A stretch of 64,000 nt of DNA from Neocallimastix lanati (nom. inval.) (lineage: Eukaryota > Neocallimastigomycota > Neocallimastigomycetes > Neocallimastigales > Neocallimastigaceae), in assembly GCA_016946835.1 (NCBI GenBank), contig JACVTC010000042.1:392501-456500 (forward strand). The letters are read 5' to 3'. Made by a program: the position numbers and the translations under genes. Shown here piece after piece: positions 41,701-51,202 of the stretch (position 1 is its first letter; every line of letters begins with the position of its first letter). The notes beneath the pieces were generated by a model that had not been told where the DNA came from, did not search any database, and saw nothing but the letters and a program-made list of their open reading frames with translations.

Positions 41701-42085
41701 ACTCGGTTAAGAAGGCGAAGCAAATAGTTTATACAGAAAGTAAGTAAATTGGTCATTTTTTAATTGTTTTGGTTTAAAAATTTTTTATTTCTTTTTTGCT
41801 TATTTTTGAATATTATTTTTATATATTTAGTTTAATTTTATATATTAAATAATGAGGCAAAGGCGAATGGTTCATAATAGAATATATATTACTAACTTAA
41901 TATTTAATCTTTACATATATACATATATTTTTAAATATTTTTTAAATATATTTTTTAATTTATATATATATTTATATATATCTTTTAATTTATATTTTTT
42001 TTGACATACACACACACATATATATATTTCAGGTAAGTATAGTACAATAAGCCTTGAGGATTTAATAGTACCAATTTTCTGTCTT
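41690..42085 (+). other. Candidate small exons with splice-like borders
   Basis: Two short less AT-rich stretches read as protein: KESQYSVKKAKQIVYTE (about 41692-41742), followed at once by a consensus GTAAGT donor, and STISLEDLIVPIFCLS (about 42040-42090), preceded by a pyrimidine/AT tract and TTTCAG. They may be fragments of an intron-containing gene. No family is recognised and the link between them is a guess. Confidence 0.25.
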
Positions 42086-42931
42086 TCTTAATTTATCATA
42101 TAATGTTTATTTTTTCTTTTTCTTCTTTTTAATTCATTTTTTTTAATTTATCTTTTTTTTTAATTCTTTTTATATATTTATATTATTATTTTTTTTCTAT
42201 CTAATAATTTGTTACGTTCCATTTAATATTTATATTTACTATTTTCACTTACATTCTGTATTATCTTTTTTGCTTCAATCCTTTTTTCCTCAAACACATT
42301 TAATGAAACTATGAACTTAACAGATTTCGATCTATGACTGTAATTATTACTTTTAGTAACTATATCAATGACTGTTATATTTTTTTTTTTTACATTCACG
42401 ATTTAAAATAATAGAATAAGTAAACAACTCTATAATGCTATTTATCTAAATTCCATAAAAAAATGAATATTTTTTTTTTTCGGATGGAATGAAATAATCA
42501 CCAAGATATGGCTCCTACTCTTTTATCAAAGTTAATGCAACTAATCAACATAAACTAATCAATTTCCTACTTAGTTAATGACAGGGAACAATGAAAAAAA
42601 AAAAGGGATTACTATCTTGTAAGTCAATTCAGTCTTTAAGCTTGTTTGTATCTGACTTCAGGAAACACTTTATAGTAAATTTGTAGTAAATATTCGCTTT
42701 CTCTCTTCTCCTTACCGCCCTAATTACATTACAATCTTCCTCAAAGCAAATAAAAAGGTTCTAGATATGAGAAGTTTATACCTAAGTGTCCATTTCACCT
42801 GTTCCTTTTGTTCAGAACCTCATGTATACAGTTTTATTTATCATCTCTGTTAGTACCAAATCCTTTTTGTGAACAAAAAATGCTCAACAGGAAATATGTA
42901 TTTCCATCAGAGCAGCTTGAAGAATGCACAT

Positions 42932-43355
42932 TTATAAGGCTTCTCTAAACCTGATAAATGGATAAACTGCCCAGAGTAATAACAACTGTCTCGCTCTCTT
43001 AGTAGGTGATTTTAATATGGCATAAAGAAAAAACTCTCTAATTATATTTAGAACAATTTCACAGTTTGAACTGTTGCTAATCTTACTGGAGACCAACATA
43101 TTTACTCCAAAAGCAAAAAAATTTTCATCATGAACCATGTTGTTTATAATCAAGCTATGGCTGTATATTTTAACATATACTTTCACTTGTTTTAACATAC
43201 GCTTCCACTCGTTCCTTTCTTCATGGTTTCCTGTAAAAGTGGCGCTCTTTTTACAAATAACATTTAACAAAATACTATGAAGAAATGGTCTACTCTTATT
43301 TGTAGCATCAAAGGTAGAGACGTCCTTCATTCCTTTCTCATAACTATTAATCAGT
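42932..43355 (-). CDS. Unrecognised ORF in a less AT-rich island
   Basis: A 132-codon frame from ATG at 43330 (open upstream to about 43361, QPILINSYEKG before the Met) with balanced composition that stands out from its surroundings. It contains WKRMLKQVKVYVKIYSHSL, then NMVHDENFFAFGVNML and ILKSPTKRARQLLLLWAVYP. It is helical, without signal peptide, and no family is recognised. It may be one exon: an AG lies just upstream, and TTATCAG|GTTTAG is present near its end. It could equally be a gene remnant, as nothing around it forms a longer gene. Confidence 0.35.
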
Positions 43356-43563
43356 ATTGGCTGATGAACTTATGCAGTATAACTCCATAAATGATGAAAT
43401 GGTTGATAAATTCATACATACAATTAATGAAATACCCAGAAATATTAAAAAGCTTTCGTCTCTTCCAAACCTAATGGTCCTGCTCTCCACTATCCTGCTT
43501 ATATTAAAAAAACTTACAGAAAAACCTTTTATTGAATACATGAATATCAAATACCGGCTTTGA
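43351..43563 (+). CDS. Unrecognised short ORF, possible last exon or processed remnant
   Basis: Open frame without its own ATG (first codon after a TAA, preceded by the acceptor-like CTATTAATCAG). It reads ADELMQYNSINDEMVDKFIH, then LPNLMVLLSTILLILKKL, ending KYRL and a stop. Downstream are AATAAA at 43623-43628 and an A-run from 43632, so the segment may be a retroposed transcript end or a terminal exon. It lies back-to-back with the minus-strand ORF ending its 5' side at 43355. No family is recognised. Confidence 0.3.
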   Translation, partial: SVLADELMQYNSINDEMVDKFIHTINEIPRNIKKLSSLPNLMVLLSTILLILKKLTEKPFIEYMNIKYRL

Positions 43564-43920
43564 AATACCCAAATATTGACACTTAACCTTAATCAATTTA
43601 CTATCTATGGTATAATATGTGTAATAAACTCAAAAAAAAAAAAAAAAATAAAAATAAAAAAAAATAAAAAGTAAATTCTATTCAAATCTTTATAAACCAA
43701 ATTTCTTATTATAAACTCTAAGTATAGTTGGCGGGGTCTCAGAGATTTAGAACTAGCAACAGAATAGGTCGGTTTAGGTAAATTTATGAGGCCCTATTCT
43801 ATTGAAAGAGTTAAAAAGTATATCTATAAGGATTAAAGTTAATACATAATAGGAAAAATTAAAATTTCATTTAAAGTTTCAAATATAATCTTTTTTAATT
43901 ATTTTTACGAATTTGAAAGT

Positions 43921-43921
<1 letters not shown>
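43564..43921. other. Spacer with A-run and a small less AT-rich patch
   Basis: The A-rich run 43632-43668 follows the AATAAA. 43725-43800 (TTGGCGGGGTCTCAGAGATT...) is clearly less AT-rich than its surroundings; a short reading FMRPYSIERVKKYIYKD exists there, but no gene is supported. Confidence 0.35.
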
Positions 43922-43977
<56 letters not shown>

Positions 43978-44081
43978 CTAATAAAATAATAATAAATAAT
44001 AAATAATAAATAATAATAATAATAATAAATAATAAATAATAAATAATTGAATAATAAATAATAAGTAATAATAAATAATAA

Positions 44082-44112
<31 letters not shown>

Positions 44113-44174
44113 AATAATACAAAATAATAAATAATAAATAATAAATAATAATAATAATAAAAATAATAATAGTA

Positions 44175-44239
<65 letters not shown>
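43922..44239. repeat. Poly-A (50 bp) and imperfect AAT microsatellite
   Basis: An A-run at 43922-43971 is followed by AAT/AAATAAT repeats up to 44239, where copia B is inserted; the AAT array resumes after the element at 51020. The Tyr/Ile-rich minus ORFs here are repeat translations. Confidence 0.9.
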
Positions 44240-44559
44240 TGTTGACTGCACTCATAATTTAACTATATATTTAATTTATTTATTTATAGTATTTATTTAT
44301 ATTTATGTGTATTTATTTATTTATATTTAATGATTACTTAAATGTATTATGATCTATCGTCTTGTATAAATCTATGTTAATTATCTTTTAATATTTTTTT
44401 AATTAATTTTTAATTTATTTTATGTTATGGAAAACGCATGTTGTAACATGTGACTTTATTACTTATTTAAAGCTGAAAGATAGATCATACACTTATTTCC
44501 CTTGTATACCATATTCCATAAGGAATATTATTATAGATCTAAATTTAATAAAGCTAACA
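44240..44559 (+). repeat. 5' LTR of copia B
   Basis: 320 bp, TGTTGACT...GCTAACA. It contains the promoter and polyadenylation functions by analogy with other copia LTRs; no TATA position can be fixed in this AT-rich sequence. Confidence 0.92.
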
Positions 44560-44573
44560 GATTAAGAGTCTCA
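44560..44573 (+). promoter_or_regulatory. Primer-binding site of copia B
   Basis: GATTAAGAGTCTCA directly after the LTR. Its complement matches tRNA-Lys(CUU) positions of about 27-40 (5' anticodon stem, the whole loop with CUU, and two stem bases) and not a tRNA 3' end. Drosophila copia primes from a comparable internal site of initiator tRNA; use of a cut tRNA half is inferred here. Confidence 0.65.
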
Positions 44574-44634
44574 GTTGACTCATATCATTTATTATTAAAA
44601 GTACTTAATTAATACGCTTCACCGCTTCGAAATC

Positions 44635-47600
44635 ATGCAAGACTTTAACTTAGCTAAGGACCAACGCCTCCATGGAAAATCCAACTTTAATGAGTGGAAA
44701 TTCCTTATTGACAATGCCGCTAAACGTCAAGGTATTAAGGAATTCATGGAAGTCGACGTCATTGGAAAACTTAATGATGTAGGTTTTAATTACAACCCCA
44801 ATGTCAACGATGTTATCAACAAGGTAATTACTAAATTAATTACCAAAATGTTACCGCAAGCTCCTGCCGCACCTATTCGAAACAATGCTGAGGTTAATCG
44901 AAACAATAATGTTGATATCAATACTCAGCTAACTAACTTTTTTGGTAATCCTCTTAATCATATCAGATTAGTTGAGGAAGCAGAAAGGATCGATGCTGAC
45001 ATGATACTCATGATCAGTAAGAATGTTGATGATTCTGTCTTAAGAGAAATCAGCAGACTTAATAATGGTTTCCGTATAATGGAAAGACTCAAATCAAAAT
45101 ATGGAAATTCAAATGCTGATATGGAATACTGGCTTAAAAGGTTAAGAAGTATTAAAGCCAGAGATAGAAATCAAATCATCGAAAAGCTAGAACTTATGAA
45201 AGAAACTTTCGATGATATGGAAGAACAACATGTGGAGATCACTGATAAGGAAAAATTAAAATATCTCTATAACGTACTACCGGATGATTATAAAAATATC
45301 ATTCAAATTAATTTGAATAGTGACCCTAATGTATATATTAATAATCTCAAAAGTTTTATTTATGCAAAATCTTACCTAGAAAATTGGGAAGATAACAAAA
45401 CCATTGAAAAAGATGATCCAATGGATCTAGATTTTATCAGTAGAGGAAGAAGAACTAGTAATTCCACAAAGAAAAATGAACACAACAACCATAATAACAA
45501 AAGCTCTAACTCTAAGAAAAGAGGAAAGCAAAATGGTAACCAATATAACAATAATAATAAAGATAATAGTAACAAAGACAATAATAATAAATCATATTGT
45601 CACATTTGTGAAGTTAAAGGACACTCTACCAGAAACTGCATATATAATATGAAGACGAAGTCAAATCATAATAAAGGGAGGCAAGAAAAGCTTCAAGTAA
45701 AGACCACATTAAATGATCATCCAAAGAAGTCTTTACATTTAATAAGTAAAATTTCTGATCCAGACAGTGCCAGTAGTTATGACGATAATTTTGATTTTGA
45801 AGACGCAAGGGCACTGATAGAAAAACAAGAAGAAATAAACATTAACAATAAGGTTAAATTTTCTGGATTAATTGAATACGTGAATGATAGTTCTATTATT
45901 CCAAAGGAGATAACAATTCCTAATAAAAAAGAGGAATTATATGTAAACAACATCAATTATTATGAAGAAAATGATAAGACTAGTGAATGGTTATATGATA
46001 CTGGTGCTGGAGAACATATAACTAATGATTTTAATTTGCTAAATAATTTTATTCACTGCAAAATAAAGTTAAGATGTGCCAATGGGACAATGTGTAGCTT
46101 CGAAGGATATGGTACTTACGAATGTTACATTAATGGAATATATGTACGACTAGACAAGGTATTATATTCAAAATCTGCAACTAAAAATCTTATTAGTGGA
46201 ATAGAACTGGCCAAAATAGGATATAGAGTCATTATTGACACTGATGATTATACACGTGGTAGATTTAACTTATGGGGTCCAAATAATGTATATATAGGAA
46301 CTTATTATTCTACAAATGATAATCAATTCTTAGTAAATACTTACAAGATTAATAAAAACTTTGAAGAAAAGGATAAAAATATTATGGCTTTAAACGAAGT
46401 TAATGAAAAAAGCCTTGAAATTTGGCATAGAAGACTAGGTCATTATTACCTAGAAAACATAAACAAATATCTAAGTTTACACCAAATAAAAACTCCTAAA
46501 TGCATAGAATGTAAAGTAGCTAAAATGTCAAGGAAATCACACGGAGGAAAAACACCGAAAGCTACGAAAATATTAGAAATAATACATTCAGACATTTCAG
46601 GTCCATACAATTTATCTATCAATAATAAAAAATACTTTATTACATTCATGGATGAATTCTCAAGAAAAGTATGGATATATACTTTAAAATCTAAAGCCGA
46701 AGCTCCCGAATTAATTGTGGAATTCTTCAAGTACTTAAATAACCAATTTGAAGAATATAATATTAAAATATTTAAATCAGATGGAGGAAAGGAATTTAAA
46801 AATAAAACAGTTAATAAATACTGTAAAGAAAATGGAATAGAAAAAACCTATTCTCCCCCAGGTTGTCCTGAAGTTAATGGAAAAGCTGAAAGAATAAACA
46901 GAACTCTTAGAAATTCAGCTAAAACTCTTCTATATTGGGCAGAATTATCAGAAAACTTTTGGAATTTCGCCATAAAACAGGCATGCTACATATATAACTT
47001 AATTCCCCATTCAGGAAATAAATTTTTAATACCCAATGAAGTATTTTACAACAAAAAGGTAGAGTTAAAACATTTAAAAACCTTTGGTTGTGTGTGTTAT
47101 TACAGGGATGATACACAACACAAATCAAAATTTTTACCAAATGCTAAGAAGGGCGTATTCTTGGGATTTGATGATAAAAAATATTCATATATTATCATGG
47201 ATATTGAAAATAATAAAATACATTATACTAACGATGTAGAATTCGTTGAAGAAGAGCCTAGTAAACACAAATACGAAACAAGCAATTATAAAGACTCTTA
47301 CTTCTCATTTATGAAAGACAACAATAGAAAAGATATGAATCCAGAAGATAATATTATAAATGAAGATAATAATATAAATGAAGATAATAATATAAATGAA
47401 GATAATAATATGAACAATGAAAATAATTTTAATGGAAGAAACATCTTAAATGAAGAAAACATTTTAAATGAAAATATTAATAATGAAAGGACTACTAATA
47501 CAGAACATAAAAGTAATTACATTAAAAATAAGCATGTCAATAATATATCGTTAAATGAAGAAAATCAAGAATTTGATAATAAAGATATAAACCAGAAAAA

Positions 47601-47715
47601 TAACCATAATTTAAATAAAGATGTTGAAATTAATTCTAAAATTAATCCTGAAATTAAAAATAAAAATAATTGTGAATTTAAATTGAAATTAAAGACTCTT
47701 ACTTCTCATTTATGA
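44635..47715 (+). CDS. copia B Gag-protease-integrase polyprotein (ORF1)
   Basis: 1026 codons. Residues 1-300 are Gag (MQDFNLAKDQRLHGKSNF start, helical UBN2-like body); an Asn/Lys basic stretch precedes the zinc knuckle C322-C325-H330-C335. The protease has DTGA with catalytic Asp455. The pre-integrase motif IWHRRLGHYY lies around H598. The integrase core has Asp653 (HSDISGP), Asp716 (KSDGGKEF) and Glu752 (NGKAERIN), an exact DD35E spacing. Then come the copia signature (CYIYNLIPHSG) and an Asn-rich linker. The frame ends four codons after the border of a 401-bp tandem duplication, so the natural fusion to reverse transcriptase is lost. The stop TGA overlaps the ATG of ORF2 (ATGA at 47712-47715). 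Confidence 0.94.
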   Translation: MQDFNLAKDQRLHGKSNFNEWKFLIDNAAKRQGIKEFMEVDVIGKLNDVGFNYNPNVNDVINKVITKLITKMLPQAPAAPIRNNAEVNRNNNVDINTQLTNFFGNPLNHIRLVEEAERIDADMILMISKNVDDSVLREISRLNNGFRIMERLKSKYGNSNADMEYWLKRLRSIKARDRNQIIEKLELMKETFDDMEEQHVEITDKEKLKYLYNVLPDDYKNIIQINLNSDPNVYINNLKSFIYAKSYLENWEDNKTIEKDDPMDLDFISRGRRTSNSTKKNEHNNHNNKSSNSKKRGKQNGNQYNNNNKDNSNKDNNNKSYCHICEVKGHSTRNCIYNMKTKSNHNKGRQEKLQVKTTLNDHPKKSLHLISKISDPDSASSYDDNFDFEDARALIEKQEEININNKVKFSGLIEYVNDSSIIPKEITIPNKKEELYVNNINYYEENDKTSEWLYDTGAGEHITNDFNLLNNFIHCKIKLRCANGTMCSFEGYGTYECYINGIYVRLDKVLYSKSATKNLISGIELAKIGYRVIIDTDDYTRGRFNLWGPNNVYIGTYYSTNDNQFLVNTYKINKNFEEKDKNIMALNEVNEKSLEIWHRRLGHYYLENINKYLSLHQIKTPKCIECKVAKMSRKSHGGKTPKATKILEIIHSDISGPYNLSINNKKYFITFMDEFSRKVWIYTLKSKAEAPELIVEFFKYLNNQFEEYNIKIFKSDGGKEFKNKTVNKYCKENGIEKTYSPPGCPEVNGKAERINRTLRNSAKTLLYWAELSENFWNFAIKQACYIYNLIPHSGNKFLIPNEVFYNKKVELKHLKTFGCVCYYRDDTQHKSKFLPNAKKGVFLGFDDKKYSYIIMDIENNKIHYTNDVEFVEEEPSKHKYETSNYKDSYFSFMKDNNRKDMNPEDNIINEDNNINEDNNINEDNNMNNENNFNGRNILNEENILNENINNERTTNTEHKSNYIKNKHVNNISLNEENQEFDNKDINQKNNHNLNKDVEINSKINPEIKNKNNCEFKLKLKTLTSHL

Positions 47716-48091
47716 AAGACAACAATAGAAAAGATATGAATCCAGAAGATAATATTATAAATGAAGATAATAATATAAATGAAGATAATAATATAAATGA
47801 AGATAATAATATGAACAATGAAAATAATTTTAATGGAAGAAACATCTTAAATGAAGAAAACATTTTAAATGAAAATATTAATAATGAAAGGACTACTAAT
47901 ACAGAACATAAAAGTAATTACATTAAAAATAAGCATGTCAATAATATATCGTTAAATGAAGAAAATCAAGAATTTGATAATAAAGATATAAACCAGAAAA
48001 ATAACCATAATTTAAATAAAGATGTTGAAATTAATTCTAAAATTAATCCTGAAATTAAAAATAAAAATAATTGTGAATTTAAATTGAAATT
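47290..48091 (+). repeat. Perfect 401-bp tandem duplication inside copia B
   Basis: 47290-47690 is repeated at 47691-48091 with no difference seen. Since 401 is not a multiple of three, the second copy is out of frame with ORF1. Each copy holds the Asn-rich linker start (MKDNNRKDMNPEDN) and smaller internal repeats (NEDNNI three times). Confidence 0.95.
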
Positions 48092-50675
48092 CAATTTCAA
48101 CAATGTTGACAAAAATAATTCTGAAAATAATTATTTGAATGAGATAAATAGAAATTTAGAAATAATAAATAAAAATTATAATAAAAAGTTTAGAAATAAT
48201 ACTAAGAATACCAATTTTAATTCTAACATTATTGAAAAATATAAACCAGAAGATCCTGCTTACGCCGCCTCAACTTCCAGCAGGAACAAAGGAAAAGAAA
48301 AAATAACCGAATTTGAAAATTTTGATAAAAATAAAATATTTTTAAATAATGAAAAATCAAGCCAAAATTTACAGAATTTTACAATAAATAATAATAATAT
48401 GAAAAAAAATTTTAATAATAAAAATTTTTCAAAAAATGATGAAAATTTTCAAGAAAATCTATTGGCTGAAGCAAAATCACATTCATATCATATCAAAAAA
48501 TTTTCAAATAATTCAATAATTCCAAATAACACTAATGAATCACATATAACATATGACAACAATAATGATTCACATAAATCTATTAATAATTCAATTAAAT
48601 CAATGAATATCAAAAATTTACCAAAAAATGATCAAAATTTTATTAATAAAAATTTTTTATCGAAAAATAATGAATTAATTCAACAAAATTCAAAATCCAG
48701 CGACTCTATGAAGAAAAACTATAATTTCTCCACTCCTACAATAGATATCAATAATATTCCTTCAGATAATAAAAATACGGTAATGGAAAATCTTAAAAAT
48801 ATAACTCTTCCATATAATATTAATCAGAATTTACCTTTAATAACCGATTCTTCAACCAACCAAATTTCTCAAAAAACAGACGAAATTTCACCTACTAATA
48901 ATAACGAAATAAATAATAAATTTAACAACAATAATATAGTAAACAAAGAAAATTATGCCCACAAATCTCTTATAGATGCATCAAGTGTTATTGATTTTAA
49001 TAAAGATGAAATTATGGATGACATTGTAGCCATTACAGAATATGGCAACATCTATAAAAGACCACTTAGTCCAAAATATAAAGAGACTGCACCTACTAAT
49101 ATTAGTTCTCGTAGAAAACTAGACCAAATCAACGACATTGTTATTGCTTCTATATTTTGTCACATTCCTAATACGTATGAAGAAGCAATAAACAGTGAAG
49201 ACAAAAATAACTGGATTGAGGCTATTAATGATGAACTTAATAATCTTTATTCTAATAATATTATGACTTTTGTTAAAAATGTACCTAAAAACAAAAACAT
49301 CATTACCACAAAATGGGTTTTCAACACTAAACGTGACTCAAATAATAATATTTATAAATATAAAGCTCGTTTAGTTGCTCGTAGATTTAAACAAAAATGG
49401 GGAATCGATTATGAATTAACTTATTCTCCTACTCTAAACATTGATGGTCTTAAATTAATATTCGCTATTTCTGCTGCTCTTAAGTGGAATATTTTCCAGC
49501 TAGATATAAAGGCCGCTTACCTTAATGCTCCGCTTGATAAAGATATTTATACTACTATTCCTAAAGGCGATACGCGCTTTGGGCGGGGATATTGGAAGCT
49601 CAACAAAGCTTTGTATGGCCTTAAGCAATCTGGTAGACAATGGTATAATACCATTAGAAAATTTCTAATAAAAAATAAGTTCATTCAAATTAAATCCGAA
49701 CAATGTATTTTCAAATTTACAAAAAATAATATAACAAAATGCATTATCGGCTTATACGTGGACGACATGGTCATCGCTGGAGAAAACGAATACATTAAAC
49801 AAATAATAAATAAAATAAAATCAAAATTTAAAATATCTAAATGTGATCCAATTGAATACATATTAGGAATTGAAGTAAAGAAAGAAAATAATTCATATAT
49901 TATTTCACAAAAAAATTTTATAAATAATATGTTATATAAATTTAATATTGATAATACAAAGAAAAGAAAAACATCATGTACTGGTGATAATAAAATATCA
50001 GAAAACAATAAACCTTTCGATAAAACAATCTACAAAAGCGCAATAGGTTCCTTAATATACCTTTCGAAATGTACTAGACCTGACATAGCTTTCGCTGTAA
50101 ATAAAGCTTCAAGAAAATGTGAAAATCCAACTATATCGGATTGGAACAAAATAATAAATATTCTAAAATATATTAATAGTACCAAAGAATTTAAGATAGA
50201 ATATAATGGAAAGGGGGAGCTTGTTGCATATACCGACTCTGACTTTGCCGGCTGTTTGGAAGATAGAAAATCTACCTCAGGAGGAATAATACTTATGGGA
50301 ACAAGTCCGATATGCTGGTTGTCCAAGAAACAAACAAGTGTTGCTACGTCTACTGCTGAAGCAGAGTACATAAGCACTTCCGAAAATATAAAGAAAATAT
50401 TATGGATTAGAAATATAATAAAGGAAATTTTAAACAAATGGATAACTGTTAAAATCTATACAGATAATCAAGCAAGTAAGAAAATAATGGAGAACGGAGA
50501 AATAAATACAAAATTAAAGCATATAAGTGTAAGATATCATTTCAACAGGGACAATATTGCAAAGAAGAAAGTAAAATTAGAATATATTGATACTGAAAAC
50601 ATGCTAGCGGACATATTAACCAAGGACTCAAATGGACCAAAGATACAAAAATTTACAAACAACATTTTTATCTAA
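47712..50675 (+). CDS. copia B reverse transcriptase-RNase H polyprotein (ORF2)
   Basis: 987 codons from an ATG that only exists as a frame start because of the 401-bp duplication. Residues 1-475 are Asn-rich linker. The reverse transcriptase runs from about 490 (WIEAINDELNNLYSNN, TTKWVFNTKRDSNN) through QLDIKAAYLNAPL and LYGLKQSGRQWY to the catalytic LYVDDM (Asp684, Asp685). In the family motif VARGFKQ the Gly is Arg here (VARRFKQ). RNase H has Asp842 (YTDSDFAG), Glu883 (TAEAEYIS) and Asp918 (YTDNQAS), followed by the usual C-terminal KHISVRYHFNRDNI and NMLADILTK. It would copy the RNA into DNA if it is expressed. Confidence 0.93.
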   Translation: MKDNNRKDMNPEDNIINEDNNINEDNNINEDNNMNNENNFNGRNILNEENILNENINNERTTNTEHKSNYIKNKHVNNISLNEENQEFDNKDINQKNNHNLNKDVEINSKINPEIKNKNNCEFKLKFNFNNVDKNNSENNYLNEINRNLEIINKNYNKKFRNNTKNTNFNSNIIEKYKPEDPAYAASTSSRNKGKEKITEFENFDKNKIFLNNEKSSQNLQNFTINNNNMKKNFNNKNFSKNDENFQENLLAEAKSHSYHIKKFSNNSIIPNNTNESHITYDNNNDSHKSINNSIKSMNIKNLPKNDQNFINKNFLSKNNELIQQNSKSSDSMKKNYNFSTPTIDINNIPSDNKNTVMENLKNITLPYNINQNLPLITDSSTNQISQKTDEISPTNNNEINNKFNNNNIVNKENYAHKSLIDASSVIDFNKDEIMDDIVAITEYGNIYKRPLSPKYKETAPTNISSRRKLDQINDIVIASIFCHIPNTYEEAINSEDKNNWIEAINDELNNLYSNNIMTFVKNVPKNKNIITTKWVFNTKRDSNNNIYKYKARLVARRFKQKWGIDYELTYSPTLNIDGLKLIFAISAALKWNIFQLDIKAAYLNAPLDKDIYTTIPKGDTRFGRGYWKLNKALYGLKQSGRQWYNTIRKFLIKNKFIQIKSEQCIFKFTKNNITKCIIGLYVDDMVIAGENEYIKQIINKIKSKFKISKCDPIEYILGIEVKKENNSYIISQKNFINNMLYKFNIDNTKKRKTSCTGDNKISENNKPFDKTIYKSAIGSLIYLSKCTRPDIAFAVNKASRKCENPTISDWNKIINILKYINSTKEFKIEYNGKGELVAYTDSDFAGCLEDRKSTSGGIILMGTSPICWLSKKQTSVATSTAEAEYISTSENIKKILWIRNIIKEILNKWITVKIYTDNQASKKIMENGEINTKLKHISVRYHFNRDNIAKKKVKLEYIDTENMLADILTKDSNGPKIQKFTNNIFI

Positions 50676-50686
50676 AAATATTATTT

Positions 50687-50695
50687 GAGGGGGAG
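50687..50695 (+). promoter_or_regulatory. Polypurine tract of copia B
   Basis: GAGGGGGAG immediately before the 3' LTR, the expected plus-strand primer site. Element A has GAGAGGGAG in the same place (14176-14184). Confidence 0.85.
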
Positions 50696-51018
50696 TGTTG
50701 ACTGCACTCATAATTTAACTATATATTTATTTAATTTATTTATTTATAGTATTTATTTATATTTATGTGTATTTATTTATTTATATTTAATGATTACTTA
50801 AATGTATTATGATCTATCGTCTTGTATAAATCTATGTTAATTATCTTTTAATATATATTTAATTAATTTTTAATTTATTTTATGTTATGGAAAACGCATG
50901 TAGTAACATGTGACTTTATTACTTATTTAAAGCTGAAAGATAGATCATACACTTATTTCCCTTGTATACCATATTCCATAAGGAATATTATTATAGATCT
51001 AAATTTAATAAAGCTAAC

Positions 51019-51019
<1 letters not shown>
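50696..51019 (+). repeat. 3' LTR of copia B
   Basis: 324 bp. It differs from the 5' LTR by a TTTA insertion near its start, two changes in the A/T run about 50853, and T to A in CATGTAGTAACATG. Confidence 0.92.
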
Positions 51020-51087
<68 letters not shown>

Positions 51088-51089
51088 TA
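51020..51089 (+). repeat. AAT microsatellite, continuation after copia B
   Basis: (AAT)n with one AAA interruption. It is the right part of the array in which element B landed. Confidence 0.9.
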
Positions 51090-51202
51090 TTGATTAATAT
51101 TTATTTATTAATAATTAGATATATAACGCAAAGTGTTATATAAATGGTTAACAAAGATTTAAAGTAAAGATAAAATTACATGTTTTTATATTTAATTGTG
51201 GC
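51090..51202 (-). repeat. LTR fragment of copia A type
   Basis: The reverse complement of about 8293-8405 in the element A LTR, from TTGATTAATATTTATT to ...TTAATTGTGGC. It is joined directly at 51203 to the Rpn flank sequence, at the point where the flank homology in the other copy ends (7788). The rest of the element is absent. Confidence 0.85.

Larger units (their letters stand above)
44240..51019 (+). mobile_element. Ty1/copia LTR retrotransposon B (young, nearly intact)
   Basis: 6780 bp with LTRs 44240-44559 and 50696-51019, starting TGTTGACTGCACTC and ending GCTAACA. The LTRs differ by about three substitutions and one 4-bp indel, so the insertion is recent. A 5-bp target duplication ATAAT flanks it (44235-44239, 51020-51024), though this is also the repeat phase of the AAT array. 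It has a primer-binding site, a complete set of Gag, protease, integrase, reverse transcriptase and RNase H domains with intact catalytic residues, and a polypurine tract. The only visible defect is a 401-bp tandem duplication in the linker that splits the polyprotein into two ORFs. Confidence 0.96.

Noticed and set aside
43895-44255. Tyr/Ile-rich minus-strand ORFs
   Set aside because: Translations of poly-A and AAT repeats.
45372-45581. Leu-rich minus ORF in copia B
   Set aside because: Antisense of the Asn/Lys-rich Gag tail.
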